A DNA stretch of 64,000 bases from Thuidium tamariscinum (GCA_947034885.2 OX344750.2:41836821-41900820); one strand, 5' to 3'. Counted from the first letter of the stretch, positions 1 to 13,153 are shown. Notes: generated by a model not told the origin, from the sequence alone. A program made the numbers and translations.

Positions 1-784
1 TATGCAGAAGACCCCAAATCGGCGACATCCCTCAACAAATGGCAATTTAAATGACGGTATTGAAAGTTGATTGGCGTATCGGGAGTATACAACATCGTAT
101 CAAGGCCTAATTTAAGTCTATTCCTACCCCCCTCTATCTACTTAAGATTTTGGTGAAGGATTGGGGTTCAAAAAAGTCAAACTCCAAAAGTTGAGAATTT
201 ATCTCAACTGTGACTTTAGCCTACACTAAGTTTCATTGAGATTTAGGGTATAGTTTAAGGGATAAAGGATTTATCCTAGATTAATTATGGCCTTCCAGAT
301 TCAACGACGCTATCCGTTTGCAAATCGGAGCTAAACTCCAAAAGTTAGACTTTTGGGGACAACACATGGAGGAAATGGGGTTTAAAGCCCCCTAATGCAA
401 ATTTGGGGGATTTGGGGCCCCTACAAATGTGGGGAATGTGTAGGAAACTTGTAGGGACCTTTAGGCACATATGGGAGCAAGTACCACCTCAAAAAGATAG
501 CGGAAGAAGTTCTAAGTGCTTGGTGTAAGTAAATTTGAATTTTGAACTAAAAGTAGGTGGGAACACATGGGAACCACTCCCATGTAGGAACTTGTAGATT
601 TTGGGAAGGTTAAAGTAGGTAGATGGAAAGTTCTTGCAAAGTTTAGGTGAGATTTGAATTTTCAATTCAAATTACGTAAATCTTAAGTGAATAGTTAGAT
701 TTGGAAAAAGTAAACATGTACGGCCCACCTTAATTCCCTTATCTAGTTTTTCTTAGTAGATTAAGGGAGGGTGCTCCCTTTGCG

Positions 785-790
785 TATAAA
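785..790 (+). promoter_or_regulatory. TATA box of LTR copy 1
   Basis: TATAAA followed by a C/T-rich stretch typical of a plant transcription start. The same arrangement is at the homologous place in copy 2 (26670-26677) and, inverted, in copy 5 (60336-60343), which supports an LTR promoter. Confidence 0.55.
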
Positions 791-1628
791 AGAGGCAGCA
801 TTCTCCTCTCATTCTCTATCTTTCTCACTCCCCACAATTTGGGGGGAGTACTATTGGGCCCGGGTTATGTCGAATTCCTTTGACTTGTTATGCCAAAGGA
901 GCCTTTGATAGTTTTTGGGGGGAGTTTACACCCTTAGTACTTGTGGTTTGCACTTGGGGACTTGAGACCCCCCCAAGGTTGGTTGGCATTTATACAAATT
1001 GATGTTGAGTTACATTTTGTGTTGTGAAATCATTAAAAGTTGTTGTGGGAGAGACTTGGGAGGAACCGAGGGGTTAACTAGTGAGGTGACTTATAGCGTA
1101 TGTTGCTTTATATGTACACCGTCTTCTCCCTCTTCTCTTGTTCACGAGGTTATAGTAGTCCCATGAGGGACAGCAGAGCTTTGACTCCCTTATGTTCCTA
1201 GGAAAACTAAAGTCTTAGTCAAGTGTCCAAAACATCACCCTCATAGCGAAGCTTTGAACCCCCTAAATCTTAGCGGGGTGTCAAAAACAACTCCCCTTAA
1301 GTTAATATCAACATTTAGTGTCCAACATGTTTGACACTAATTCAACGTTTAGCATTCAATAAAGTGACGTTAGTAGATTCTTTGGGTGGAATAAACCTTG
1401 GGCTATACCTTGGGAAAAGCCTTGCGTAGTTATTTAGTCCGTTTAAGGGGTGTATCTAGTTAGATAATTTATGCTTGTGAAAATCAGTAGTCCATTTTTG
1501 GGTAAGCCAGTACCAGCCAGCACCCAGCCGGAGACCAGCCGGGCACCCTAGGAGCCTTGGGTACGGGGGCTTTGGGTCTGGGGGCTTGGATTACAAAAAA
1601 CTAGTTTAGGATTTAAAAAGGGGTAATT

Positions 1629-1925
1629 AGAGGAATAGAATAGGGGATGGTTTTGAGGTAGAATATAGTTTAAGGAATAGTGTAGAATTAGAAAACAATT
1701 AGGGGAATAGTTTAGGGGATAGTTTAGAGGTAAAATATAGTTTAAGGGATAGTGTAGAATTAGAAAACAATTAGGGGAATAGTTTAGGGGATAGTTTAGA
1801 GATAGAATATAGTTTAAGGGATAGTGTAGAATTAAAAAACAATTAGGGGAATAGTTTAGGGGATAATTTAGAGGTAGAAAATAATTTAAGGGATAGTGTA
1901 GAATTAAAAAACAATTGGAGGAATA
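1629..1925 (+). repeat. 72-bp tandem repeat inside LTR copy 1
   Basis: About four units begin at 1629, 1701, 1773 and 1845, built around GGGGAATAGTTTAGG. Related but shorter repeats occur at the homologous position of copy 2 (about 27780-27930). Confidence 0.8.
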
Positions 1926-2283
1926 GTCTAGGAAAGAGTCTAATTAGAGACAATTAAAGGGGGATAATTAGAAGAAGTAGGACCGGGGAACCAATTGGAA
2001 CCAAGAGATGGCTATGGTGGACATGGCGTGGGACGAAGCGGGACCAGAGGGCGCTGCCACACACACATTGGAGGTGGGCTCCTAAATTTAACTCATACCT
2101 TTCCTTCCTTATGCAAACGTTTAGACCACGTAGGTGATTAGGAGGTGGTTAGGATCAAGGGCTGCAAGTTAATTGCAATTAGGGACTGGCGATTAGCTAG
2201 TATGGAATGAATTGAAGGAACAACTGTGAATTAGAAGGGACAAGTGAAAAATAATGCAACACATAGGGTAGAAAATACAATAT

Positions 2284-2510
2284 GTAGAGGTAGATTAAAC
2301 AAGTACAATACATAGAGGTAGATTAAATGAATACAATACGTAGAGGTAGATTGAACGAACACAACACGTAGAGGTAGATTAAACAAACACAATACGTAGA
2401 GGTAGACTAAACGAATACAATACGTAGAGGTAGATTGAACGAATACAATACATAGAGGTAGATAGAACAAATACAAGGCATAGAGGTAGATAGAAAATAC
2501 CATACGTAGA
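2284..2510 (+). repeat. 28-bp tandem repeat near the end of LTR copy 1
   Basis: Eight units with exact 28-bp spacing (2284, 2312, 2340, 2368, 2396, 2424, 2452, 2480), core GTAGAGGTAGATTAAAC. The periodicity produces a long spurious minus-strand reading frame that is not a gene. Copy 2 has the equivalent array at about 28300-28720. Confidence 0.85.
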
Positions 2511-3041
2511 ATAGAGTAACAAAATGCAAGACATAGAGTAGGCTAAAAGGATACAATAGATAGGAGTGGGTTAAAGAATACGGAGTATGGATAGAAGCCC
2601 CAAACATATCAAGTAGAATAGGAAAGTATAGTATAAAAAGGGGACTTAACCCACTTGGTTAGGAACGGAATAACGCTTTAAGTAGAATCAATCCATGCGT
2701 TAGAGTAGGTAGGTTAGTAAAAAGATTCATTGCTTGGAAGGCACAATGAATTGATGCCTAGACACCCATAGGTAGTAGGAATTCTTAGTTTCAGAGCCTG
2801 GTTGTGATTACTCGATTCCAAGGGTGGGAATCAAGTGCCCACACAAGTCAGATTGAAATCCCCTTTGCAATACACCCAAATGAAATGTTGTATGCATTTC
2901 AATGGACTGCTCTTTTTCTACACTACATGTCAATCTACCGTATTGAAAGAGGAGAATAATATTGTGAACATCTATGAATTGTTGCATTTAACTATGATAT
3001 ATTTTATTTGTAAGTAAGACATTATCTTTTGAATCTCTAAA

Positions 3042-3557
3042 CTAATTTGTGTATGTAGAATAATTGTGAGACAACAATATGCTCAATGCCATCTCAATTA
3101 ACAAGCTCGAAGAAAATTTGACTCCAGTCTTTTTAAATTGTTCAAATGCCTCAAGTAGTTTAGGGTAAAGCCATTGTACCCAATTAGAGCGTTTTTGGCC
3201 ACGTCCAGAGGTAGCCTTTGTATGCAACCGCTTCCAAATGCTAAGACAGCGTCTACTACAAGAAAGCGCTAAATTGGAGGCATCATCATTGTCATTGAAA
3301 AATGTATCACACAATTTCCACTACCGTGATGCTCTTATAAGATTGGCACTTTTCTATCCTCGAAAGTGTTGTGGAAAAGCTTCAACCGTGCGAGCAGAAA
3401 GGCCCCTAACACCATACAATGCCTCATCCTCAACCATTCAAGCAATGATACATTTACGTGTTGCAATAGTAGAAACTTGTTGCAATGCACGTGGAGTACC
3501 AATATTTGGATTCAAGTCTTGAAGAAGAAGAGATCGAGGGACTTCATTTGACATCAT
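3042..3557 (-). pseudogene. Degenerate HTH-like/transposase-like pseudogene
   Basis: Reading the minus strand from the ATG at 3557, one frame continues to about 3042 with three in-frame stops (one TGA, two TAG) and no frameshift. It encodes a plausible folded sequence: an N-terminal part beginning MMSNEVPRSLLLQDL, then a basic patch SGRGQKRSNWVQWLYPKLL, then VKFSSSLLIEMALSIL. The last segment has the look of a helix-turn-helix domain at the start of Tigger/pogo-type or related transposases, but I cannot assign a family. Dead copy of a repeated gene is the best reading. Confidence 0.45.
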
Positions 3558-4879
3558 GGTGCTAGAAAGAAAATTTTGATAAATAAACTACAAAAAAAAT
3601 CAAAGCTTACAAATGATTCTAATATGAATAGGAAGAACAATGTTTTTTTAATAAGCTAGAAGAAAACCTTGAGGATGAGTGGTGCAACCAATCTAAACAT
3701 TGAAATTTCAAATCTCTATGAATTTAGAAGAAAATGAAGTACAAAAAGAACAATGGAGTCTAAAATAGAAGAAAAGGAGTATCAAAGTAAAAACCATATA
3801 TATTTTTGCAATGAAATTCCATTTTATTTGTGCCAACTGCCAAAACAATAATAAATAAATAACAGAGAGGTAGAACATTTACCAACGGCGCAAAGAAGAG
3901 GGCCAGAAGCGGAAATGGCCAAAAAGGCTATAGGCAAGGCGAGGAAAGTCGCAAGGACAGGAAAGGCGAGAGGTGCAACAAGGAAGTCGCTCACGCGTGG
4001 CAGCATAGCAGGGGGGTCGCTCAAGTGGGCTACAAACAGACATGTTGACAAAAAAATCTTTAACAACAAGGAGGAAAAGAGGCACAAGGATGGGCACTTA
4101 GGTAGGAAGGTCGGAGAGGAAAGGAGGCGCACGGGCATCGAGGCGCAGGAGTGGACATGAAGGTTAAAGAGGCGCAACGACAAAGAAACACAGGGATGGG
4201 CAAGAAGGTCGACGAGGAAGGAAGGGTTTAGGTTAAAAGCGGGGAAGTGAGGAGGTGGTGGATGGATAGGTGGATTAACATTAAATGTAAACCACTTGGA
4301 GTTTAGAGTGACTTAAGTAAAAGTTCAAGTAACACTAATCTCAACATAACACTATTTACCATTATTAGTGTAGTGGGCAAACTTGCCAATATAACGGCTT
4401 CCATTGGCTGCCAACGCTTGACTAGTGACTGGTCTTTTTTTGTACTTAAATGTTCTTGCAACATGGTAGTTGCTAGCCATAGGTTATAAATCAAATTTTT
4501 TGGATCTCCCTTGGAGACCTTTTGATGCAAAACAAAAATAAAAAAGTAGTGTTAGTAAGGTCAAGTTCCACCATTCGGGGGTTTTAGGCCTGAATTTTGG
4601 AGATAAAATAACAAAATTTTGTTTTAGTACAATAAAAATCCTAAAATTTTGGTGATAACTTTGTTGTATTAAAGGACCTAGCATCAAGTTCTAGGACAAA
4701 TTTGCTAGAGTTCCATCATAAGGACCTTTACAAGAGTTTTGAACCAATCCAAATTCTCTACAAAACAAGACTTCAAACCACAATCAAGTGATTAAGCCTT
4801 AAGGGGATCCTCAATAAGTCAATCTAGCCTATGAATCATTTATCAAAAAACTTAATGGAATAATTATTGGTATCGACAC
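3558..4879. other. Intergenic, no gene recognised
   Basis: AT-rich flanks around a GC-richer, purine-rich stretch at about 3880-4260 that is open on both strands. The reading frames there are low-complexity and basic or leucine-rich and look like by-products of composition. From about 4700 onward the sequence may already belong to the truncated LTR that follows. Confidence 0.5.
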
Positions 4880-6684
4880 TTTTAAAAAGGAACCTCTCCG
4901 CTCACACAAATTGTTGCAACAAACTTGTAGAGGATTTTCTCCAAAAGATGGAAATATTCCACACCATAAGCTCATTTGTGTAAGGTTAGTACGCTAAGTC
5001 CTCACCAATAATTGCTTAGCACTTCAAAGGGACCCCAACGTCCTTTAGAAGGGCTCAAAAAGACAAGAAAAGCTCTAGAAAGTACAATAAAAAGCAAATT
5101 TTAATGAATAAGCAAGAGTTTTGGCAAATACCAAAAATTTCAACAACGTAGTCATGTATAGCTTGAGTACGGAATGCAAAAAAGGGGTGTGAAGTGAGAG
5201 GAGGGGGAGGCCTTTTATATTTTTTCAAGGCCTCCTCCCCCCTCAAATTACTTTCTAAACTATCTAAGAAAAACAATTAACGTTTAAAAAATCTATTCTA
5301 TTGTTGTGACCATTCTAATTTTTGGAGAATGGCACAATTGTCAAACAAAAAGTTCCGTTGGATTCAAAAGACTCAAATTAATATGCATGAACCTCTATCC
5401 CTTATTCTTAGAGCCAAATCGTGCTCGAAAGCTCACAACTAAGAACTAGTAAAAAGGGTGGAAAATCTATCTTCTGGAATTGATTTTTCCTAAAAGTTTT
5501 GACTAGCCAAGGTTGTCGGGAAGGTCCAAAAATGTAAAAAAAAATCCAAGTTGACTCCAATTGGACACCGGATGCTCCATGTACGCCAATCAACTTACAA
5601 AGATTTTGATAAAACTGCTAAAAGTCGTTGTTGTTGTCGATTTTGGTACTTGTCAACGTTAGAATGTCTTGAAATTTAGTGAGGCCCTTATTTATGCTAA
5701 AAAAACTATCCTAATTTTTAGTGGGATTTTACCATTATTGTGAAATTTTATATGAATTTTCACTTGTCGGTAAAAGTAGTTGACTTCCCATAGAGTCATT
5801 TTCACTATTCGAAAAATTATAAAACTTTTTAGAGATCTTTTAGAAAGCCTCCTAAAGCCAATTGCAAAGTTTTGCTAAAAACTTACACTTTCAAAATAAA
5901 GTAGAAAATGATCACTAATAGAATTAATTCCTCTGGGGAGGATCATTCCCATATTAGAGAATCTTCATGATTTGACTTTGCCGAATTGCTGTTGTGCTCT
6001 AATCATATTTTTATGCTAGAAATACCTATTTTTTCTCCTAGGTTGAAAATTGACTTTGTTCATGAGATTCCATCTGTATATGTGTGTGCCATGTGTCCAT
6101 GTGGGTGTCCATTCCTTTTCAATTCCGTAATCAGAATTTATCTAACAACTTTTTCTACATCGAGTCCCAAAGTTCTATCCAACTTCTTTTATTGTTATTG
6201 GAACCCAAGAAAGTCAAGTTTATCCATGAGAAAATTCTGACAAGGACCTATACTTAATGTTTTTGCATTAATTTGTTCCTGAAATCCTATTTGCTTTAAA
6301 TTCCTCCTAAGTTGCTAAATGAGATTCTAATGCCTGATAAAACCTTAGGAACTAGTCCTAAAGAGTTTTTAGAGCACTCCTAAACAATTCTAAATAATTC
6401 TCCATAGTTATAGGGAATCCCTTCAAACCTTCTACGAATACTCTTTTTAGTTGTTTTTTAATCATAACACTACAAGAGAAAGGGGTATTTTAAATATAGT
6501 CCTAGAAATAAGATTTTAAGTAATGACCTTTTTAGGAGATTTTAAATAAGAAATACGTATCTTTCTAGTAAAATTTAAACACTCCTTTCTCTTGTAGTGC
6601 CTAAACCCTAAAAATGAACAACAAATAGAAAAATAATAATCCAAGAACTCGGTGACAATACAAGTGACAACTATGGGACTCACA
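4880..6684 (-). repeat. Very long LTR, copy 3 (truncated, inverted)
   Basis: Colinear with the region 59.9-61.4 kb of the solo LTR on the same strand. Shared blocks include AAAGGGACCCC, the inverted TATA region CCTTTTATAT at 5211-5220, GGTGGAAAATCTATCTT, and ACTCTTTTTAG near 6441. It ends in a GGGACTCACA resembling the family terminus. The left limit is approximate. It is interrupted by the MITE at 6468-6599. Confidence 0.6.
6468..6599. mobile_element. 132-bp CACTA-type MITE
   Basis: Terminal inverted repeats CACTACAAGAGAAAGG / CCTTTCTCTTGTAGTG enclose 132 bp without coding capacity. The CACTACAAG end is the hallmark of plant CACTA (En/Spm) elements. Copy 5 of the host LTR (near 61340) lacks this segment, confirming an insertion. 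No clean 3-bp duplication remains (TAA left, CCT right). Confidence 0.75.
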
Positions 6685-6719
6685 CTATCTAAATTAATAA
6701 TTATTTTATCCAACTTCTA

Positions 6720-9100
6720 ATGATCTAAATTGTATCTCTAAGATTTTCTCTTAATCTTCTTTCATCTTTTATGTCATCTTTCAAGTTTCAACTTGTATAA
6801 TGCTTTTCAACTTTAATTCTCAACTCACACCATCATTCTTCTTAAGTTGAACTCTATTTTGAAGGTCTATAGTAGTTGATAAGTTAATGAGTTGAAAGAG
6901 TGGTGAGAATAGGAACACTTGGTTCTACTTCTAGTCTTCCATTGCTTAGTATCTCCTCTTTAATTTACATATTTTCTTTCTAAATTCACTAAATACTCAT
7001 CCCTAATTGTTAAATCTAAATTTTCTTCCTTCTAATTTACTTTCTTCTTCCTCTTTTTTTTCTCCTTCTCCTAATCTAATTTTTTTTTAGTTTTAAACAG
7101 AGAAAAACAAAACAAAAAATTAAAAAAATTAAAAATTAAAAATTTTGTGTGTATGGAAGGGGTGATCAACTCCCCCTCCTTGGCTTGGCACGGCTTAGCT
7201 GTCTGTGGTTAAGCTCAGTCGGGGTAGCTAGGCCTACCGCCTAGCCAAGGCTACTAGCTGATCGGCCTCGGCTAGTTAGCTAGGATTGGCACTCGGTCTA
7301 GCATAGAAGATGGCCCCCAAAAAAATTTAAAATTCGTATTTTTTGTAGAAATTTTCACGACAAATGGTTGCTTTCAAATAACACTTGGGGCTCCATCTAC
7401 TTTTTTCCGCTATGATTTTTGATAAAATATGCAAAGGGGATTCAAAGCTCCACTATGGTTTTGAAAATGAACAAAAAAATCAATCCCCATGAAGTCAAAG
7501 CTTCACCGTAGTTTTGAAAATGAATAAAATACTAATAAAAGCACTTCCTATGAAGTCAAAGCTTTGCCGTTATTTTGAAAATGAACAAAGTACTAGCAAA
7601 AATCAATTTCACGAAGTCAAGGCTTTGTTGTCTCAAATGGAACAAGGAAAAATTAGGGACATAATATGGTTTTATGGTTAGTACAATACCACTATAATTC
7701 AAATTAGAATGTTGCACAATACTAAAACATGTTAGTACAAAAGTTAGTACACAAAATATATAAAAACATAAACTAAAGGCCTTCTCTAAGCAGCATTGCT
7801 AGTTATAAGGGAAGTATTCCTTTAGGATTAATACAAATGTTGATATACTTCTACAAAAACACTTAAAAATTCCATTTTGAACCACAACTTCTTCAAATAC
7901 ACACCAAATAGTCAACAAACTTTGAAGGGACTCCAATTCCTTTAAAGTTTCACAAAAGCATAGAGATGAGAGCTTAAATGCTCTAAAATGCACACGTTGT
8001 AACAACTTGGTTCAAACTTGACTAAAAATTCAATTTAATGAACCATTATGAACTTGTGCCAAAAAATGGCTACAAGACTTGTTTTGAGAGAGAAATAAGT
8101 GCCCATATATATTTTTCTAAGAGCACCCACCTCTTTTCATTTTTGTGTGGTAATCTTATCATCTAAGATTTCCATCCTAATATAACCAATTTTGACTTTC
8201 TACACTGAATTGTTTTTTAAACTTTTGAGGACTAACTTCAAATCACAAACGGATTGTGCCATTGGCTTAAGAAGGCCATTTTCAATGAAATTATACCCTC
8301 AACCCTCTTTCATCCACCAAAAACTCAACAAATCCTAGGACCAACTTAACTACCAAAAAGGGTAAAAAACTAACTTTTAAGGTTTCACTTTTTTTGTAAA
8401 AAGTAATTAGCCTAGGATTTGTAGTAGGTGTAAGGGAGTAAAAAAAACCTAACTTGGTCCCCATTCTGAATTAAAGGGCATCCGAAATGCTTGTCAAACC
8501 CTAGTATAATCTTTAATTTTGTCAATTTAGTGAGGGTCCCTTCAGTTTGGACACTTTTAGCTATTAGAATGTCTTAAAAAGACTTGAATTTTTTAATTAA
8601 TATAAAAGAAATTATTCTAATTTTTAGTGAGATTTTATCGCAACTTGGATAATTTATAGAAATTTCTCGTTGAAGATTAAAGAAATTGATTGTCTTGAGA
8701 GGCATTTTGTAAGTATCAAAAAATTCCGAATTTTTTTGAGGGACCTTTTATGGAATCTCACAAAAGATATGTAAGCTTAAATCTAAGCTCTACACAATTG
8801 TCAATGGAGAATCCCGCGCCATCCTTCAATTATCCAGGTTTGAAGAATCTTTCACACGAAGGAGAATCTTGACAAAAGTGACTTCGTCGTTGAGTTCCTA
8901 GTGTGAATTCAACCTAGAGACATCATCCTTTGGCTATAGATTCCCTTCATCAATTTGTCATCATATTTTTCAAACTTGCAGGCTAACAATGGAGTTTCTA
9001 TGAAAAGTAATTAAATTGATTAGGACTTTGAAACCTATCTAGAAAACTGGGCTTTAGGATTTTTACTAAATTCTCTCAGATCTATTTTAACCAACTTCAT
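6720..9100 (-). repeat. Very long LTR, copy 4 (diverged, inverted)
   Basis: Blocks follow the order of the solo LTR at 58.3-61 kb: the CT-rich leader, a GC-rich island at 7170-7310, repeated AAGCTT(C/T)(G/A)CCGT boxes, AAGGGACTCC near 7920, and TTCTAATTTTTAGTG near 8611. It is much more decayed than copies 2 and 5. Boundaries are approximate. Confidence 0.5.
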
Positions 9101-9410
9101 CACATACATTATAGTTGAGGCTATTTTAAATAAATCTACCAAAGATGAATTTGATTTAGATTTTAATGATTTTTAACCAATTTCTAAGTGAAATTTGGAA
9201 TTACATGAATAAAAACACTCAAAATATGACCAAATACTATATTGTTATGTAATATACTATTTTGATTTTACACTCTTTTTGGGCTTTTTGTACTATTTTA
9301 CATATCATATTTTACAAAAAATTGAAAAAAAAGAATAGTGAGTTTCAGGTGATGAATTGAGGGCTTATAGAGCAGCCTATCAATAGAATGGACAATGCTT
9401 ACAAATCCAA

Positions 9411-10330
9411 ATGTTGGGAAGTCATTCATTCGTGATGAAGTCGTACATTGGTCTAGTGCTTCAAGGTCGGATGAGAACTTATGATTATGAAGGTGATTCT
9501 TTTTCTAATGACTTTGAAGATATAATTGTAGAAGAGTTATTGAAGGCCATAGAAGAGCCATTAAAAAATGATATGAACACATTAAGTAATGAGGAGCCCA
9601 TCTTAAAACACAACAGTAACAAAGAAGTCATGGAAGATGACGAGGCTACAAAAGGTGACCATATTTTGGAAGATGTTGGAGTCCTTGGAGAAAGTAGTTC
9701 ATTAAATGATTTGGAAGAAGATGAGGAAATCTTGATGGCAAAGATAGAAAGTGCAATGTGCAATTTGCGTGCAAAGACTCAAGGATTGAAAGATTTGAAG
9801 GAGCATGAAGTCCATTCCATTCTGGGTCTCGAGCAAATGAATTGAAGAAGAAACTGAAGGCCTTAAATGACTGCATTGAAGAAAATGACTAGGTCTTCCA
9901 TGCTTTCAACAAAAATTGAGATGACTATTTGAAGAAGTAGAAACAAGGGAAGGTATATGATATTGATGATTATTTGATATGGGAATTGAAGCTCAAGACC
10001 CTCACATGTTGATGTCATCAAGTAGAAAATGAAAGGTGAGCCATTGATGTTGAAATCAAAGAAAAACAAAAAAAATACTATATGCCATTGTAGAACATAT
10101 TCTATCATTGGATGTTTTGGCTTCCTTTTTTGACCATGGTAGTGTTCCTGAAGAATTAGGAGTGCTTTGAGATGTAGTTAAGTTCTATAAAAAGAAAATA
10201 TTAGAGTTGCATCTCAAGTTGCTTCTAAAGTTGGAAGAGATGAATGTAGATGAAGTTGGATGTATTACAAAATTCAATTTTGCAAATAATTTCAGAGAAA
10301 AACATCCCAACAAAATTTGTAAAATAAGAT
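9411..10330 (+). pseudogene. Acidic ORF remnant, unknown
   Basis: An open stretch at 9411-9845 (144 codons) is rich in Glu and Asp and has a predicted coiled-coil character in its second half (ILMAKIESAMCNLRAKTQ). Beyond its stop, further protein-like pieces appear in the downstream DNA up to about 10330 (for example ILSLDVLASFFDHGSV), separated by stops. This suggests a decayed larger gene, possibly from a transposable element. I do not recognise the family. Confidence 0.3.
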
Positions 10331-10354
10331 TCATAAATTATTTCTATATTGTAA

Positions 10355-10769
10355 GAACATCTCTACTCCGCACGGAAGGACATTAGGTCGGGAGGGAGTT
10401 GCCGACAAACCCCTCTACTCCAATGCGGGGACGTCAGGCCTGGCGCACGGCGTGGAGGCTAGGTGTTGACCTGGCCATTAAAATTTTCAATTTTGGCATT
10501 GGAGAAGTGAAAATGACATCCACTTCTAGCCTATTGAATGTTGACAAGTAGCAAGGCATGAGTGGTTGCGGCATAGGGCGTCCTTCTTTCTCAAGCAATA
10601 CCGCATGTGAACCCAACCTCTACGCTCAGTCGCCATTGGGCGGCGGCACGTGGCGGCGCATGGTGACGGCTGGCGGGCGGAGTGGGGAGCAGGTCCACGC
10701 ACCGTTGCCCCGCAGCTCCCCAGCCCCAGGCCAGCACGGACCTGTTGTGCATCCGCAGTGGAGATGCTC
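10355..10769. mobile_element. PIF/Harbinger-like MITE, GC-rich
   Basis: Inverted ends GAACATCTCTACTCCGC / GAGCATCTCCACTGCGG are flanked by a 3-bp duplication TAA (10352-10354 and 10770-10772), as expected for PIF/Harbinger insertions. The 415 bp are clearly GC-richer than the surroundings and have no convincing coding sequence. Confidence 0.7.
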
Positions 10770-11462
10770 TAATATCAGTTGCTACACTAACTAAATTTTT
10801 TTAATAAAATTTGAATACAAAAGTTTATAGGTGTTCCTAAAATCGATTATAGATTTCATGTTTGTCCTTTTTATAAGATATTATTTTTCAAGTTCAATAT
10901 TCTGAGCTCTAATTATATTCATCTTCAAAGACTTCATTCTACTTATTTTTTAAGGATCATATTTGGGATTGAAAAGATTAATTTTCACGTCTAACATGTT
11001 TATGATCATTCAATGTTTTTGCAAACTAAGGTTGTGAACATCGATTCTATCAACCCCTTAATGTAAAAACTGTGTTTTTTTTTACAATAGAATGATTTTG
11101 GGCAGCTCACTATAGATGGAGTTTTTATTGGGTTTTTTTTCTTTGAAATTTTACACAACATGCATCCAAAGAGTATCTTGTGAGTCCCCGATTCGTCACC
11201 GGGGACTCATGGGTTCTTTTTTCGAATTCCTACATAAACTAAGGCGTAATTGGGCTTATAAAACCCACAAAAGGGCATTAAACCGGTATTGGCATTACAC
11301 ATACCAATATGCCAATTGGTCATTAGGTGGGATTTCAAATAGTTTACATCCAAAACGAGCCTTGCCTTAGCTAAATAGACACCAAACTGATAGAGATGCG
11401 CAGGATTAGGGTAAGAAGCCTAAAAAGGCCCTGTCTAGGCTAGGAAGTCCTCATAGGGGGAT

Positions 11463-13131
11463 TGTAGATAACCGAGTTGGATAGAATTTTTACAATTTTT
11501 TGTTGAGTTTTGTGACTAAATTTTGGGTTTTTGGGTACCTAATTGTAAAGTTGTGTGGTAATTTTACAAGTTTCAGCAATGTTTTTCACCAATTTGGAGT
11601 TGATCTGTGTTAAGTTTGAAGCCAGGTTCAGTCCTTGTATTAATCCAAGTTGGTTTTCTTTGTGAGATTTGGGTTGCAAATATAGGATTGTGCAGTCTGG
11701 GGAGTTGCTGCCAATTAGGATGTTTGTTTTGCATTATCCGAGTAGGTTGGTTGAGGTGGATGTGAGTTGCCAAATGGAAATGTCAGTTGATTCAGTTGGT
11801 GCAGCCGAATTGATTGAGGCAGTTGGTCTCCTTCTTCCTCTTTCCTATTTGGTCTCATTTTTGTTTCATTTTTGTTTTACCCTCTGTTGAAGTAATCCAG
11901 TGCGTGTCCCAGTCAGTTAGGCTGTGTATTTCGTTTTCTTTGTGTTTGTGTTCTTGTGTCTGAGTGTGTGATTCCCAGTTGGGAATGGTGTTTGTGTAGT
12001 CCGAGTTGGTCAGAGTGTTTGAGAATTTGTGTCCTAGTGGGATGAATGTGTCTGTATTTGATGTGATGGATTTAATTCTTCCTATTTTGGAATGTCTATG
12101 AATTTACAGTTTTAGAATCTGAGTTGAATTGCCATATCTTGATGAAGTTTAAAATTGTGGAAGTATGAAAACTAATTGGAAGAATTGTAGAGATTCATCT
12201 TTAGAGTCCAATTAGGAGAAATTAGAAAACTAAATTGTAGAGCAGCATAGTCAAAATTATTAAAACAATTTAGTTATAATTTAGATCTGTGAGACTTTGA
12301 AAATCTGATAATACTTAAAAGGTGATTTGTTCACCAAATTGTTATGATAGAAAAATTTACATTGTGTTGATGATCACTGTTATGTAAGGAATTAATTTTT
12401 CCCATCATTGTAGTAAATTGAATTAAATTCCAAATTGTATTTGGTGAAGATGTATGCTGGAATGAATTATGCAATTTGGTATGTCATGTGAAATCCGAAT
12501 GTGAATGATGTATGTTCCAAGTTGGAATGATATGCACTGTTTGTAATATTATTTTCCCAATTGGAATCTTGGTGGTGATATGTTGAATGTGATATTCCGA
12601 ATTGGTAGTCTGCATGAGAGAAAAATATAAAACCAATTTGGTAAGTTAACTTTGGAAGTCAAATCGGAGAGTAAAGATCCTGTGATCTTTTGTAAGTAAA
12701 GACCGAATTGGAATTGCTCAGTTGTTGTGAACTGGAACCTATTCGGAGACTGGTGCTGTGTTGTGAAGACCCAATTTGGAGACCAAGCCGTGATGCCGAA
12801 TTGGAAAGGAGAAAATAAAGAAAAATAAATAAATAAAAGAAAAATAAATAAAGAATAAAAGAACAAAGAATTAAAGATTAATTGGGAGAAACTCTTAACC
12901 CTTGTGGCCTTTAAGAGTGGAGTGGCAAATTTTGAAATTAGATTCATCGTGAGGAAAAATAATATATCATTTATAATAAAGGAACAATTTGATTTCATTT
13001 CCTATTTAAATGCAATGATCCGATTAGGCGTAGCTAGAAGTAATCCTATTTAAAAGACCTCCATAGGAACGAACTATACTATTAGCCTTGGGTTTGTTTA
13101 ATTTAATTATTAGCACCAAAGCTTATCTACA
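11463..13131 (+). repeat. 5' LTR of the Ty3 element
   Basis: Identical to 23885-25553 apart from a few A/G differences. It holds at least 16 exact copies of CCNANTNGG (for example starting at 11472, 11589, 11645, 11711, 11738, 11974, 12001, 12208, 12517, 12556, 12597, 12633, 12703, 12738, 12771, 12796). No clear TATA box was picked out. Confidence 0.95.
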
Positions 13132-13134
13132 TTT

Positions 13135-13153
13135 TGGCACCGTTGCCGGGGAG
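13135..13153 (+). other. Primer-binding site
   Basis: TGGCACCGTTGCCGGGGAG three bases after the 5' LTR. This is the form of PBS common in plant Ty3 elements of the Athila/Tat type. The exact primer tRNA is not determined here. Confidence 0.75.

Larger units (their letters stand above)
1..2843 (+). repeat. Very long LTR, copy 1 (cut by window start)
   Basis: This stretch is colinear with about 25.9-29.03 kb over its whole length: both share the start motif AATCGGCGACAT, a TATA box, pyrimidine-rich start region, minisatellites and the end GCCCACA. It ends in CA at 2843. No primer-binding site follows, so it is probably a solo LTR or a truncated element. The window begins inside it. No coding sequence was recognised. 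Family membership is seen in the sequence; the LTR identity rests on copies 2 and 5, which have target-site duplications. Confidence 0.75.

Noticed and set aside
2231-2607. Minus-strand ORFs rich in Leu, Tyr and Phe
   Set aside because: They are translations of the 28-bp tandem array; similar artefacts occur at 28151-29056.
3824-4183. 119-codon minus ORF and overlapping plus ORF
   Set aside because: Open on both strands because of purine-rich composition; no motif and no splice or homology support.
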